From positions 12,224 through 76,223 of the forward strand of contig CAYFUG010000002.1 of assembly GCA_964346295.1 (NCBI GenBank): a stretch of DNA of 64,000 nucleotides, read 5' to 3'. A model generated the notes under the pieces. That model had not been told where the DNA came from and ran no database searches. It saw only the letters and a program-made list of their open reading frames with translations. The first letter of the stretch is position 1. Every line of letters starts with the position of its first letter. The DNA is from CAYFUG01 sp964346295 (lineage in GTDB: Bacteria > Patescibacteriota > Minisyncoccia > Moranbacterales > DUUL01). A program made the translations under genes and the position numbers. Positions 33,355 through 41,373 of this stretch are shown here, in pieces.

Positions 33355-33927
33355 CTAGGTGGTCGGGTTCCTGGATTTTTCGATAAAATCCCTTATTTTT
33401 TCAAACACTTCGTCCTTAGAAAGACTTGTGGTATCCACTACTAAATCATAATTACTCTCGTCCCAGATATAGACCCCGTAATATTCTTTATATCTTTTGT
33501 TGTCAGTTTTTTTGCGCCTCCGGTTAGCCTCGATGATTTCCTCAATAGAGCCCATAGAGGCATTCTCGTTCTTTCGATTTTCAGATTTTTCCTCTAATTC
33601 AATCAAAATTCTCCTAGCTGCTACCTCTTCCGAGGCTTTTAAGAAGACCTTCAAAGAGTTGGGAATAAGACACCAAGCAAGTCTACTATCAAAAACAACT
33701 TCCTCTCCGCTTCTTCCAATTTCTATAGTTCTTTGATCAATCTCTTGGTCAATAGATTTATCTTTTTCTCCCAATTCTAAGAGCTCTACTAAAGTCATAT
33801 TCCTCTCTTGGGCCATACTTCTGAAAATTTCCCCCGTACAAACATACTTCATGCCTAGTTCCTGGGCAATTCTTTTTCCTACAGTGCTTTTTCCAGAGCC
33901 ATGCTCACCATTAAGTGTAATAATCAT
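33355..33927 (-). CDS. Cytidylate kinase-like P-loop protein
   Basis: 190 aa. Walker A NGEHGSGKSTVGKRI at residues 6-20, then GMKYVCTGEIFRSMAQERNM as in archaeal-type CMP kinases, and EEVVFDSRLAWCLIPNSLKV for the nucleotide-binding strand. The lid is rich in basic residues (ANRRRKKTDNKRYKEYYG). The fold suggests phosphorylation of CMP/dCMP or a related small molecule. It lies 6 bp upstream of tilS. Confidence 0.75.
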   Translation of the reverse strand: MIITLNGEHGSGKSTVGKRIAQELGMKYVCTGEIFRSMAQERNMTLVELLELGEKDKSIDQEIDQRTIEIGRSGEEVVFDSRLAWCLIPNSLKVFLKASEEVAARRILIELEEKSENRKNENASMGSIEEIIEANRRRKKTDNKRYKEYYGVYIWDESNYDLVVDTTSLSKDEVFEKIRDFIEKSRNPTT

Positions 33928-33941
33928 TTGAATTTTTATTC

Positions 33942-34652
33942 TTAATCAAATTTAGAAAAATCCTCAAAAACTCTCTCTTCTAGATCTTTACGCCACAGTT
34001 TTTTTTGAGTTTCGTAGGCTAAGAAAATTAAGATTCCCCAGCAACCCACCGCTACTACCGGAACTGACCACTTAAAGTGACTAGTTCCCGTATAGATAAC
34101 TAGTAATATCACTAAAATAAATACCATTCTTAACTCGGTAAAGCCAACTCCTAAAAAATTAGGCCGGTAATTCTTCTTCTCAAAAGACTTTACCACTAAA
34201 GAATGAAGTGAAAATCCTCCTATCGAAACCACCAACAACAAAAACCATAATTCCAACTTACCGGGCGCAATTAAATAACCCGCTAACAATAAAACATTAA
34301 TAAAAAGGTAATCCAAGAGATAACCTGTGTAAAAAAACCATCTAACTAGACTAAAGTCCTGCCAATAAGCCTTCTCTCTCCCCCACAAATCAGAGAAGTA
34401 CTGAAAAATAATCACTACTACTATCCCCCCCAACCAAAGCAAACTGCTTTGAGCTAAAAAACCAAAAAATCCTGCCAATAGGCTCCAGACCACAGTCATT
34501 CCTAATAAATACTGAGGTTCTAGTTTGGCAGGAATCTTGGTTGCTCCCCACTGAGAAATCTTTTTTTCATAGCGACTCAAAGTAGGACCCCGGGAATCAT
34601 CTACTTCCCGATCCTGAGAAAATCTTTTTTGAAAAGCCTCAAATTCCGTCAT
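33942..34652 (-). CDS. Membrane protein, faintly CDP-alcohol phosphatidyltransferase-like
   Basis: About 236 aa from ATG 34652 (MTEFEAFQKRF). A TTG 39 bp further up is a poorer start. About six helices. After helix 2 the pattern YFSDLWGREKAYWQDFSLVR ... GYLLDYLFI has the spacing of the CDP-alcohol transferase motif (DG..AR...G...D...D), but several key residues are changed, so an active enzyme is unlikely or very divergent. It lies 14 bp upstream of the kinase gene. Confidence 0.55.
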   Translation of the reverse strand: MTEFEAFQKRFSQDREVDDSRGPTLSRYEKKISQWGATKIPAKLEPQYLLGMTVVWSLLAGFFGFLAQSSLLWLGGIVVVIIFQYFSDLWGREKAYWQDFSLVRWFFYTGYLLDYLFINVLLLAGYLIAPGKLELWFLLLVVSIGGFSLHSLVVKSFEKKNYRPNFLGVGFTELRMVFILVILLVIYTGTSHFKWSVPVVAVGCWGILIFLAYETQKKLWRKDLEERVFEDFSKFD

Positions 34653-34770
34653 ATAGTTGAAAACTAAGAAGTTGAGATTAGAGTCGATCAAAGTCAGTCT
34701 TCATTAAAAAATGCTCTTGAGTCAAGAAGTTAGACTAAATCTTAAAGCAAAGAAACAGCCTGGAAAGTAA

Positions 34771-36174
34771 TTATTCTTCGGTAGCCTCCTTCTCTCCCTC
34801 TGGCTTTTCAGAAGCACGCTCCTCTTTAGCACCTTCTTTGGCATCTTCTGCTTTCTCCTTCTCTTCTTTTTTAGAGGCGACCTCTTTATTTTCTCCAATA
34901 AACTTCAGTCCCATCCGATGTTCACTAGGTTCCATAGACATAATTTGCCAGAGATACTCTTCGTCGGCTTTGATGATTTCGTCCAAAGCTCGCTGAGGAT
35001 ATTGCGGAAATCCACTAACGTGAGCTAATCCATGAATATCTTTGTCTAAGTAAACAAACGCTCCAAAATGATTGATTTTGTGAACCATTCCCACTACTTT
35101 TTCTCCTACATTATACTTCTTAGCAGCAGTCATCCAAGGATCGTCTTTAAGCACCCTGGTGGAAAGTGAAATTCTAGTGCCATCAATAGAAATAATTTTA
35201 GCCTGAACTTTCTCTCCCACCTTAACCACTTTACGAGGATCTTCAATTAACTGCCAATCTAGTTGGGAAATATGCACCAGACCCTCCAGTTTATCATCTT
35301 CTTGAGCCACATCCTGCTTGGAAGGAGGAGCGAATTTAACAAAAGCTCCAAAGTCAACAATGCCACTAACCTGACCTGTTACGACATCACCTACCTTAAG
35401 CTCCGCAATAGCCTCTTTTTCCTTGCCTAAATTAGCGGCCTTCTCTGACACAATTAACTTCTCCTCTTCGTCATCCAGATCAAGTATGCAAACGCTCATC
35501 TCCGTTCCTATATAACCCCGAAGGATCTCTAGAATTCGCTGCTTATCACCGTCTTCTACTCGAGGGTAATGTTCTGAAGTTAACTGACTAACCGGCATAA
35601 ATCCAGTAATTCCGTTGATTTCTACCATCAAGCCACCCTTATTAGCATCCAATATTTTAGTAATGACAACAGCTTTTTCTTTCATTTTCTGGCGCAAATC
35701 CTTCCAAGCCTCTTCTCTGATTGCCTCACTAATGGAGAGCTCTACATAACCATCTTCGTTTTCTAAGTCCAAGATAACCGCAATTAGCTTATCTCCAATT
35801 TCCAATTTTTTCCGATCTGGACCAAAGCCATCTTTAATATCTTTTCCGTAAACAACTCCCGCGCCTAATTTTTCCAAATCCACATAGACTGCCATAGATT
35901 CTACTCCCACTACCCGACCTTCTACTTTTTCTCCTTCTTGAGTTAACTTAACCGGGTATTCTCGCAATAAACGAGCCATTTCTGACTGCTCTTCCCCCTC
36001 TTCTTTTTCCTCTTTGTTATTTTTAGCACTGTCATCCAAGGAATATTCCCCTTCTTCTTGCTCTGTCTCCAAAGAAAAATCCTCGGGGTCTCCCGGAGTA
36101 ACACCATCCAATAATTGGTCGATTTCCTCTTCTATGGCTACTTTCTTTGTAGCCGTTTTGGTTTGATCTGACAT
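34771..36174 (-). CDS. rpsA: S1-like RNA-binding protein, four S1 domains
   Basis: 467 aa. An acidic head (1-75) is followed by four S1 OB-folds at about 85-155, 172-243, 260-340 and 360-425, seen from VEGRVVGVESMAVYVDLEK, IDGTRISLS and VVGMVHKINHFGAFVYLDKD. The tail is a Lys/Glu-rich run. It is shorter than the six-domain E. coli S1 and may act as ribosomal S1 or a general RNA binder. The leader of about 200 nt has its own promoter (36384-36412) and a terminator-like hairpin (36282-36305). Confidence 0.88.
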   Translation of the reverse strand: MSDQTKTATKKVAIEEEIDQLLDGVTPGDPEDFSLETEQEEGEYSLDDSAKNNKEEKEEGEEQSEMARLLREYPVKLTQEGEKVEGRVVGVESMAVYVDLEKLGAGVVYGKDIKDGFGPDRKKLEIGDKLIAVILDLENEDGYVELSISEAIREEAWKDLRQKMKEKAVVITKILDANKGGLMVEINGITGFMPVSQLTSEHYPRVEDGDKQRILEILRGYIGTEMSVCILDLDDEEEKLIVSEKAANLGKEKEAIAELKVGDVVTGQVSGIVDFGAFVKFAPPSKQDVAQEDDKLEGLVHISQLDWQLIEDPRKVVKVGEKVQAKIISIDGTRISLSTRVLKDDPWMTAAKKYNVGEKVVGMVHKINHFGAFVYLDKDIHGLAHVSGFPQYPQRALDEIIKADEEYLWQIMSMEPSEHRMGLKFIGENKEVASKKEEKEKAEDAKEGAKEERASEKPEGEKEATEE

Positions 36175-36281
36175 AATTAGAAACGAGACAATAAAGAACT
36201 CCGTCCTCCTGGATTCTTTTTCGCCTTATTAAAACTTTTAACTTAGTTTAAATTTCACAAGCAAGTCTTAATTTATAAAAC

Positions 36282-36305
36282 AAAAAAGCCTCCCGGAGAG
36301 GTTTC
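36282..36305 (-). terminator. Terminator or attenuator in the rpsA leader
   Basis: On the minus strand AACCTC-TCCGG-GAGGCTT, then TTTTT. It lies between a promoter (36384-36412) and the S1 gene start (36174), so it may act as an attenuator; alternatively it ends transcripts of the aminotransferase gene 175 bp upstream. Confidence 0.6.
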
Positions 36306-36383
36306 CTAGTTCCGTCTATCTCGTTAGGTTAATGATTAAATTAGAAATTAGAGAGACTAAAATAAATCCTCTAGGTAGAGATT

Positions 36384-36412
36384 AATTTATCACCCTTACA
36401 ATAAAAAGTCAA
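36384..36412 (-). promoter_or_regulatory. Putative promoter for the S1 gene
   Basis: TTGACT (36407-36412), 17-bp spacer, TAAATT (36384-36389) on the minus strand; transcription would begin near 36377. Confidence 0.5.
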
Positions 36413-36480
36413 TTCCAAGTAAAGTTGCTGCTAATCCCAAAAACTATCTAGAGATTCCTCAAAAAAGCAAGCTCGGGTCA

Positions 36481-37605
36481 CTAATTTTTCGCTAAATCTT
36501 GCAAAATTACAATCCCTTTCTTTAAATCCTCCTTTCGAGAAGCCAAAGAAATCCTAAAGTAGCCGGCCTTTTTAGAGAAAACCTCCCCCGGGACAATCAA
36601 AACCTTGCGATCCAGTAATTGCTGCACTAAATCTGGCTGATTCTCCGGAATTTTAATCCAGACATAAAAAGCCCCTTCTGGATAAGCTAGCTGATAGTGA
36701 TCCTGGAGGCCCTGATAAATCGAATCTCGCCGCCGCCGATATTCCGCCACTTCCTTCTCAATTCCTACCTGATCCCAAGCTTCCACCAAAGCCTTTTGAG
36801 CCATGCTAGGCGCACACACAAAAGAGTATTGTTGCAGCTTAGCCATTTGTTCAATCACTGTTTCTGGGGCGTGCGCAAAGCCCACTCGCCAACCAGGAAT
36901 CGCCAAGCTCTTAGAAAAACCTCCTAAAGTGATGGTCTCAGGGTAAATGCTCCCAATAGAAAAAAACTTTTGGTCGTAATCAAACTTTTCGTAAATCTCA
37001 TCGGAGAGAATCATTAATTGATGTTGCTGGGCCACTGCCGCCACCGCCCCTAGCTCCCCTTGAGAATACACCGCTCCCGTGGGGTTATTAGGGGAATTCA
37101 GCAACAGCAACTTGGTTTTAGAGGTGATTAACTTTTCTAAATCTTGAGCCTCTAAATGAAAATTACTGCCGTAAGTATCCCACAGCACCACTTTGACGCC
37201 TAAAAAATCCAAGAGTTGTTTATAGAGGACAAAATAAGGATCTGGCACAATCACTTCGTCTCCCGGATTCAGCAACATCCCAAAGGCCAGCAATAGACCT
37301 CCCGAAGTCCCCGAGGTTACTATAATTTCTTCTGGTTGAGCTTTGATTCCGTTTTCTACTTGAAGCTTTTTTGCGATTTTAGCCCGCAATTCTGGCAATC
37401 CCGCAGTGGGGGCATAGCCGTTAAAATCGTCCTGGATCGCCGCTTGAGCCGCCTTCTTTAGCGCTGGAGAAGCAGCAAAATCCGGCTGACCAATGGAGAG
37501 ATTGACCCACTCCCCCGGCTTAGAACCAGCCGCCAAAGCAAACATCTTCCGGATCCCAGAAGGCTCCATTCGGCCAATGGATTGAGAAAAATTAAAATCC
37601 TCCAT
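36481..37605 (-). CDS. PLP-dependent aminotransferase, class I
   Basis: 374 aa. GQPDFAASPALKKAA, TSGTSGGLLLAFGML, NSPNNPTGAVY and the PLP-lysine motif GGFSKSLAIPGWRVGFAHAP are typical of fold-type I aspartate/aromatic aminotransferases. Arg in FYVWI...YFRISLA would bind the substrate carboxylate. It could supply the last transamination for phenylalanine and tyrosine made by the TyrA and PheA proteins in this window, or act on aspartate. A 300-bp gap downstream holds the rpsA leader, and a non-coding RNA starts divergently 143 bp upstream. Confidence 0.9.
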   Translation of the reverse strand: MEDFNFSQSIGRMEPSGIRKMFALAAGSKPGEWVNLSIGQPDFAASPALKKAAQAAIQDDFNGYAPTAGLPELRAKIAKKLQVENGIKAQPEEIIVTSGTSGGLLLAFGMLLNPGDEVIVPDPYFVLYKQLLDFLGVKVVLWDTYGSNFHLEAQDLEKLITSKTKLLLLNSPNNPTGAVYSQGELGAVAAVAQQHQLMILSDEIYEKFDYDQKFFSIGSIYPETITLGGFSKSLAIPGWRVGFAHAPETVIEQMAKLQQYSFVCAPSMAQKALVEAWDQVGIEKEVAEYRRRRDSIYQGLQDHYQLAYPEGAFYVWIKIPENQPDLVQQLLDRKVLIVPGEVFSKKAGYFRISLASRKEDLKKGIVILQDLAKN

Positions 37606-37713
37606 ATTTTTAATTTAATAGAATTACCAAAATAAAAACCGCCTGTCATTCCAAACTTCTTGCCAGATCTTCTGAAAGAAAACTCTAAGATTCTGAATCG
37701 GTCCCTAAAAAAT

Positions 37714-37741
37714 TTGACATTTAGTCTCTTTGTTCTATAAT
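37714..37741 (+). promoter_or_regulatory. Consensus promoter of the non-coding RNA
   Basis: TTGACA (37714-37719), 16 bp, TATAAT (37736-37741): a perfect -35 and -10 pair, the best promoter seen in the window. It points away from the aminotransferase gene and no open frame follows. Confidence 0.85.
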
Positions 37742-37747
37742 TCAAGT

Positions 37748-38018
37748 ACAAATCGCTTCCCCCAGTTTACTCCGACTGGAAGCTCCGAGACCTCCGTTCC
37801 TCCGGGAATGGGGGTCGTTTATTAGTGGAGGAATTACGCATTTGGAAAATTTCGTTGTTACAAGCTGCGTTTAGCGCTCACCGTACCCTTCAGTACGCCT
37901 CCCGCTAAGCCTCGCTTGCGCCTAGTAATTTCCTCAAATCCGTAATCCCTAGGCTATACATCAGCGAGCGACCATTGAAGGCTATAATTATTAAGTACCC
38001 CGCCTTGACGGGGTTTTG
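37748..38018 (+). ncRNA. Structured non-coding RNA candidate, about 270 nt
   Basis: It is bounded by a consensus promoter and a clean terminator with no protein-coding frame between. The first 70 nt fold locally: CCAGT-TTACTCCG-ACTGG, then GTTCC-TCCG-GGAAT, and CCCCCA pairing with TGGGGG to close them. GGTCG near 37815 can pair with CGACC near 37970, so the RNA would be a long arm with repeat R5 (37828-37952) as its middle. It is not tmRNA, RNase P, 4.5S or a riboswitch I know; a highly diverged 6S RNA is possible but unproven. Expression and conservation would decide. Confidence 0.65.
37828..37952. repeat. R5: R-family repeat inside the non-coding RNA
   Basis: 125 bp, reverse orientation. 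On the minus strand it reads GCTTAGCGGGAGGCGTACTG, AAGGGTACGGTGAGCGCTAA, ACGCAGC, then TTGTAACAACGAAATTTTCC. TTAGCG pairs with CGCTAA and GTAC with GTAC. The ends (GGAATTACGCATTTGG and CAAATCCGTAATCCCTAG) differ from the CTTTCAAATTTG type. Confidence 0.75.
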
Positions 38019-38022
38019 CTTC
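37997..38022 (+). terminator. Rho-independent terminator of the non-coding RNA
   Basis: ACCCCG-CCTTGA-CGGGGT followed by TTTGCTTCC; a G+C-rich 6-bp stem. Confidence 0.75.
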
Positions 38023-38110
38023 CTATAAACAACACTCATCCATAGACTCTATCCTACCCGACCTCTAGCTACTCCTAATTTGCCTTTTGAGTTTTATCTT
38101 TTGAGCTTTC

Positions 38111-38506
38111 CTAGAATCCCAGCAACCTAGCCAACCCAGCTTTCACTTCATTAAATTCCCCCCGGTTAATCTTAGAAATCTTTCGTAGCAGTCGCTTGCT
38201 ACTCAAAGCCCGCAATTGCGACAAAATCACTTGGTAACCTTCTTTTTCGTAAGTGATCGGTTGGTAATACCGCCCTTGTTTTTGCTGGCTAGTCACCGGC
38301 AACCCCCAAAAGAGATTATGATTAAATTTTTTCAATATCAAAACCGGCCGCTCAAATTTATCGTGCTTGCCATCTTGCTCATGGCCAATATTAACGCCTA
38401 GGCTACTCCACCAAATTTCTCGCTCCTTAAAATAAAGCTTTTCCTTGCGCTTAACCCCATGCAACTGCTTTTTTTGCTTATTCCAAGTATCAAAATCTTT
38501 TTTCAT
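38111..38506 (-). CDS. PemK/MazF-like toxin-type protein, no partner seen
   Basis: 131 aa. IWWSSLGVNIGHEQDGKHDK then FERPVLILKKF and GLPVTSQQKQGRYY match the PemK/MazF barrel (f...v.p.iG.E....rPvlvl...). Family members are mRNA endoribonucleases of type II toxin-antitoxin systems. The first 30 residues are Lys-rich. No antitoxin frame lies on either side; the nearest Phd-like gene is 6 kb away (44409). It may be a solitary or domesticated relative. Confidence 0.75.
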   Translation of the reverse strand: MKKDFDTWNKQKKQLHGVKRKEKLYFKEREIWWSSLGVNIGHEQDGKHDKFERPVLILKKFNHNLFWGLPVTSQQKQGRYYQPITYEKEGYQVILSQLRALSSKRLLRKISKINRGEFNEVKAGLARLLGF

Positions 38507-38564
38507 TTTATTAAAGTCTTATTTTAAAACAGTTTCCAATACAGACTCGCTGTCGTAAACTTAC

Positions 38565-38601
38565 TGTCATTCCGGAATTTCCACGGGAAATATCCGGAAT
38601 C
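38565..38601. repeat. REP-like palindrome TGTCATTCCGGA...TCCGGAATC
   Basis: ATTCCGGA (38569-38576) and TCCGGAAT (38593-38600) flank TTTCCACGGGAAATA, whose TTTCC and GGAAA also pair. The layout is that of the common TGTCATTCC...GGAATC repeats known as REP-like or BoxC-like in many bacteria. It lies between the PemK-like and a small membrane gene. Confidence 0.65.
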
Positions 38602-38624
38602 TTAGTTAAATAAATAACAAATAT

Positions 38625-38861
38625 TTAACTCAAAACAGTTCCAATTTCTTCCTGAAATATCCCTGCCAATAAAACCAACCAAATAACTAAACTGATCAAA
38701 AACAACCCTACAGCAAAAAGAACTTTCCTCCAAGAACTTAAGCCCCTGATTTTCTTCTTGAAAGTAAATAATAAAACAACAAAAAGTACCAATGTTGGAG
38801 ACAAAAGAAGCCCGATTCCAAAAAGTATAGGCCCTCCAGAATGCCCAAAATCTGCTATCAT
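38625..38861 (-). CDS. Small two-helix membrane protein, paralogue of 39522-39773
   Basis: 78 aa, with two helices separated by a basic loop (FKKKIRGLSSWRKV). It begins MIADFGHSGGPILFG. Alignment by eye with the protein at 39522-39773 gives a shared frame, P.LV.F..LL..FK.K...L..W.K.L...G, so the two are paralogues flanking rdgB. Function unknown. Confidence 0.6.
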   Translation of the reverse strand: MIADFGHSGGPILFGIGLLLSPTLVLFVVLLFTFKKKIRGLSSWRKVLFAVGLFLISLVIWLVLLAGIFQEEIGTVLS

Positions 38862-38902
38862 AATCTTGTCTTATTTATTTAAAATTGTTTTGAAATTCAA
38901 AA

Positions 38903-39517
38903 CTAGAAATTACCAAGAAAGTCTCTTGCCTTCCTTAGCGCCCTTCCTCGGTGGCTAACTTGATCCTTTTCCTGGAGAGTAATCTCCGCCTCCGTTTTAT
39001 CTAGAGAGGGAAGATAGAACACCGGATCATAACCGAATCCACCTGTCCCCCGCGGCTCTGTTGCAATTTGACCTTCGTTCACCCCTCGCCAAGTTCGGGC
39101 TTGTTCTTTCTGAGGATCATACACCGCTACCACCGCCACAAAACGCGCCGTGCGTTCTTTTTCTGGCACATCCTTCAACTCCTTTAGGAGTTTTCGATAA
39201 CGATCCTCGTCACTCCCCGCACAATACCGCGCTGAATAAACTCCCGGTCGCCCGCCCAAAGCATCCACCTCCAAACCAGAGTCATCTGCCAGAGTCAGCA
39301 TCCCAAATCGATTGCCTAAAATAATCGCCTTGATCAAAGCATTGCCTTCGAAAGTCTCCGCCGTCTCTTCTACTTCCAGCTCCTCCGGGGCAACTCTTCT
39401 CCCCAAAAACTCGCCCAGATCCGCCAGGCTCACCAATTCCAAATCCAAGCCCTTCAAAGCCTCTCTGATTTCTATCACCTTACCCTTGTTTTGAGTCGCG
39501 ATTAGTAACTTTCTCAT
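38903..39517 (-). CDS. rdgB: Non-canonical purine NTP pyrophosphatase (HAM1/RdgB)
   Basis: About 204 aa from ATG 39517 (MRKLLIATQNKGKVIEIREA). A start 15 bp earlier would overlap the upstream gene further. Signature residues: ATQNKGK, TFEGNALIKA, ADDSGLEVDALGGRPGVYSA and GGFGYDPVFYLP, with a final SHRGRALRK. It hydrolyses ITP, XTP and dITP to monophosphates. A few residues (GRRVAPEELEVEE) form a longer loop than usual. It overlaps or abuts the membrane gene upstream. Confidence 0.94.
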   Translation of the reverse strand: MRKLLIATQNKGKVIEIREALKGLDLELVSLADLGEFLGRRVAPEELEVEETAETFEGNALIKAIILGNRFGMLTLADDSGLEVDALGGRPGVYSARYCAGSDEDRYRKLLKELKDVPEKERTARFVAVVAVYDPQKEQARTWRGVNEGQIATEPRGTGGFGYDPVFYLPSLDKTEAEITLQEKDQVSHRGRALRKARDFLGNF

Positions 39518-39521
39518 AGTC

Positions 39522-39773
39522 CTAAACACCACAAAGCATAAGCCCTACTGCTAAAAATATCCAACTAATAAAACTAAGGACATAGAACCCCGCTCCCAAT
39601 AATAACTTCTTCCAGAAAACTAGAGCTTTAAGCTTCTCCTTGAAAATAATCAATAAAATAGCAAAAATAACCAAGGGAGGTAAAAACAAAAGTGCCAACA
39701 AAAAAAATACATAAGACTGGGGCCCAGCCAAGGCTGAACAACCTCCAATAATTTTTGAACAATCTCCAATCAT
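39522..39773 (-). CDS. Small two-helix membrane protein, paralogue of 38625-38861
   Basis: 83 aa: a Cys-bearing head (DCSKIIGGCSALAG), two helices around FLPPLVIFAILLIIF and LLLGAGFYVLSFISWIFL, with the loop KEKLKALVFWKK between them. It is paralogous to the protein on the other side of rdgB. Its stop lies 5 bp before the rdgB start, so the genes are one unit. Function unknown. Confidence 0.6.
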   Translation of the reverse strand: MIGDCSKIIGGCSALAGPQSYVFFLLALLFLPPLVIFAILLIIFKEKLKALVFWKKLLLGAGFYVLSFISWIFLAVGLMLCGV

Positions 39774-39868
39774 TTTTCTTTGAATTAAAAATCGAATTAG
39801 TTACTAAAGAACGCTCTAAAACCAATTCAGAGCTACCAAGCATGGGGGCAACCAAAATCTGCTATCAT
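39774..39868 (-). pseudogene. Remnant 5' end of a third copy of the small membrane gene
   Basis: On the minus strand ATG 39868 opens MIADFGCPHAW and stops at once. The DNA of the first six codons is identical to that of the 38625-38861 gene (MIADFG), but the rest is decayed. This suggests local duplication of the family and loss of one copy. Confidence 0.4.
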
Positions 39869-39911
39869 CTTACCCTTGCTTTAATTAATTTAAAATTTAA
39901 AATTTAAAAAT

Positions 39912-40934
39912 CTATTTCTGCCGTCTTTTCGCCTCCTCAAAAACAATCCGATAAAACTCCTTGAGAAACTCCTCCGGTAGCTTAGTTTGCTTTTTCCGAT
40001 TCTCAATAATCGCCTGCTCCCTTCTAGGATCAAACACCGAAATCCCCTCCTTCTTTTTAATTTTCCCTATTTTTTCTGCCACTTTAAAACGCTCTTCTAG
40101 TAGACTTAAGATTTGGCCGTCTAGATAGTCAATTAAGGCTCGCTCCCGAGCAAACTGGCCTCGAGTCAACCTTTTTTTAAGCAACATTCGATTAACTTGA
40201 TGAACCTTCTTGAGAAAATTCTTCCTCGTTTTTTCGCCGTAAGGATTACGATTCTGCAAATCACAAAACAACTCGTCACTATTGTTGACCACAAAAGGCA
40301 ACAAACCCTGCAAATGCCGATAGCCCAAAGTGGTGACATCTACCTCTTTGAGAGGCATTTTTTGCAAAATCTTACCCACAAACTGAGCCAAAACTTGACT
40401 ATGAGCCGCCTGCTGATCATGCTTTTGGGGCGTCTGAATCAGCACTTTAAGCCCCGCCCTTTTTAGGCCTTGGCTAATTTGATCTAAAAGTTTTTTTTGA
40501 ATCCGCACCGGGCAAAGCACCACCTTGAGACCTTTTAGTCCTTCGTTGATTTGGTAACTATCCCGCCCCCAGGTAGGGTGGGTGGCCAGTAGCTCCACTT
40601 CGGGGCCAAAATGAGCTTGCATCGCGCGAGCCGGTTCCACTTTTACCGAGCAAACATCTACCACCAAAGTACCAGAGTTTACCAAGGGCGCTATTTTCTT
40701 CACTACTCCCTCAAATTTGCCAATCGGCACCGCCAAAATCACCCCCTCACAAGCCGCTACTTCTTTGAGGCTAGCAGGAATCAAACTGGACTTAGTCAAA
40801 CGCTTCTGATCAAGATGAGAGTCGAACACTAAAATCTCCTCAAAATAATCCGCTAAAATCTCTCCCACCAGAGAGCCAAAAGTACCAAACCCTACGATTC
40901 CAATTTTAGTTTGAGGGGTAATTTTATTTAGCAA
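39912..40934 (-). CDS. tyrA: Prephenate dehydrogenase with C-terminal chorismate mutase domain
   Basis: 340 aa. The N-terminal Rossmann domain carries GIVGFGTFGSLVGE at residues 13-26 and the dehydrogenase markers VDVCSVKVEPARAM and THPTWGRDS; the helical part continues to about 255. From about 260 there is a chorismate mutase type II (AroQ) domain: RERALIDYLDGQILSLLEER, KVAEKIGKIKKKEG, DPRREQAII. The order dehydrogenase-mutase is the reverse of E. coli TyrA. Together they convert chorismate to prephenate and 4-hydroxyphenylpyruvate. In a unit with pheA, which is separated only by a short coiled-coil gene. Confidence 0.88.
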   Translation of the reverse strand: MLNKITPQTKIGIVGFGTFGSLVGEILADYFEEILVFDSHLDQKRLTKSSLIPASLKEVAACEGVILAVPIGKFEGVVKKIAPLVNSGTLVVDVCSVKVEPARAMQAHFGPEVELLATHPTWGRDSYQINEGLKGLKVVLCPVRIQKKLLDQISQGLKRAGLKVLIQTPQKHDQQAAHSQVLAQFVGKILQKMPLKEVDVTTLGYRHLQGLLPFVVNNSDELFCDLQNRNPYGEKTRKNFLKKVHQVNRMLLKKRLTRGQFARERALIDYLDGQILSLLEERFKVAEKIGKIKKKEGISVFDPRREQAIIENRKKQTKLPEEFLKEFYRIVFEEAKRRQK

Positions 40935-40950
40935 AACTTGAAATTAACTC

Positions 40951-41367
40951 TTAAACATTGAATTCCCTCTCTATCTCGCTTTCTATCCTCTCAATTCTTT
41001 GCATTATTTCCTGCTGCCCCTCTCCTCCTTCAGTTGCCTCCCTTGCTTCCTCCTTCGCCTTCTTCATTGTCCTGAGGAGTTCCTCTAGTTTAGCAATGAC
41101 ACTTTCGATTTTCTTTTTTTCGGCCCTGACTCTTGCAATTTCTCTTTCCAAGCTGTCTCTGTCTGTTAGGTTTCCCGCATGCCCTAAAGCAAATTCAATC
41201 CCTCCGATTTCCTCATTAATATCAACCAGTGGTCTCAGCCTGCTTTGAGCAAGGGAAATTTTTTCCTTGATTCTATCTACCGTAAGACTGATTCCCGCAT
41301 AACCAACCTTGAACATTATTTCACCTTCCCTTGGCCTCCTCCTCTTTTCAACAGGAATTTTTTCCAT
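40951..41367 (-). CDS. Hypothetical coiled-coil protein between pheA and tyrA
   Basis: 138 aa. Residues 20-60 give a mixed start (MFKVGYAGISLTVDRIKEKI) and the rest is a long charged helix with heptad pattern (EREIARVRAEKKKIESVIAK, LEELLRTMKKAKEEAREATE). No family recognised. It starts 6 bp after the pheA stop and ends 16 bp before tyrA, so its gene product is made with the two aromatic enzymes; a link to them is only inferred. Confidence 0.6.
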   Translation of the reverse strand: MEKIPVEKRRRPREGEIMFKVGYAGISLTVDRIKEKISLAQSRLRPLVDINEEIGGIEFALGHAGNLTDRDSLEREIARVRAEKKKIESVIAKLEELLRTMKKAKEEAREATEGGEGQQEIMQRIERIESEIEREFNV

Positions 41368-41373
41368 AAAAAA

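Noticed and set aside
37748..38018. The RNA candidate as tmRNA, RNase P RNA or SRP RNA
   Set aside because: None of their conserved motifs was present.
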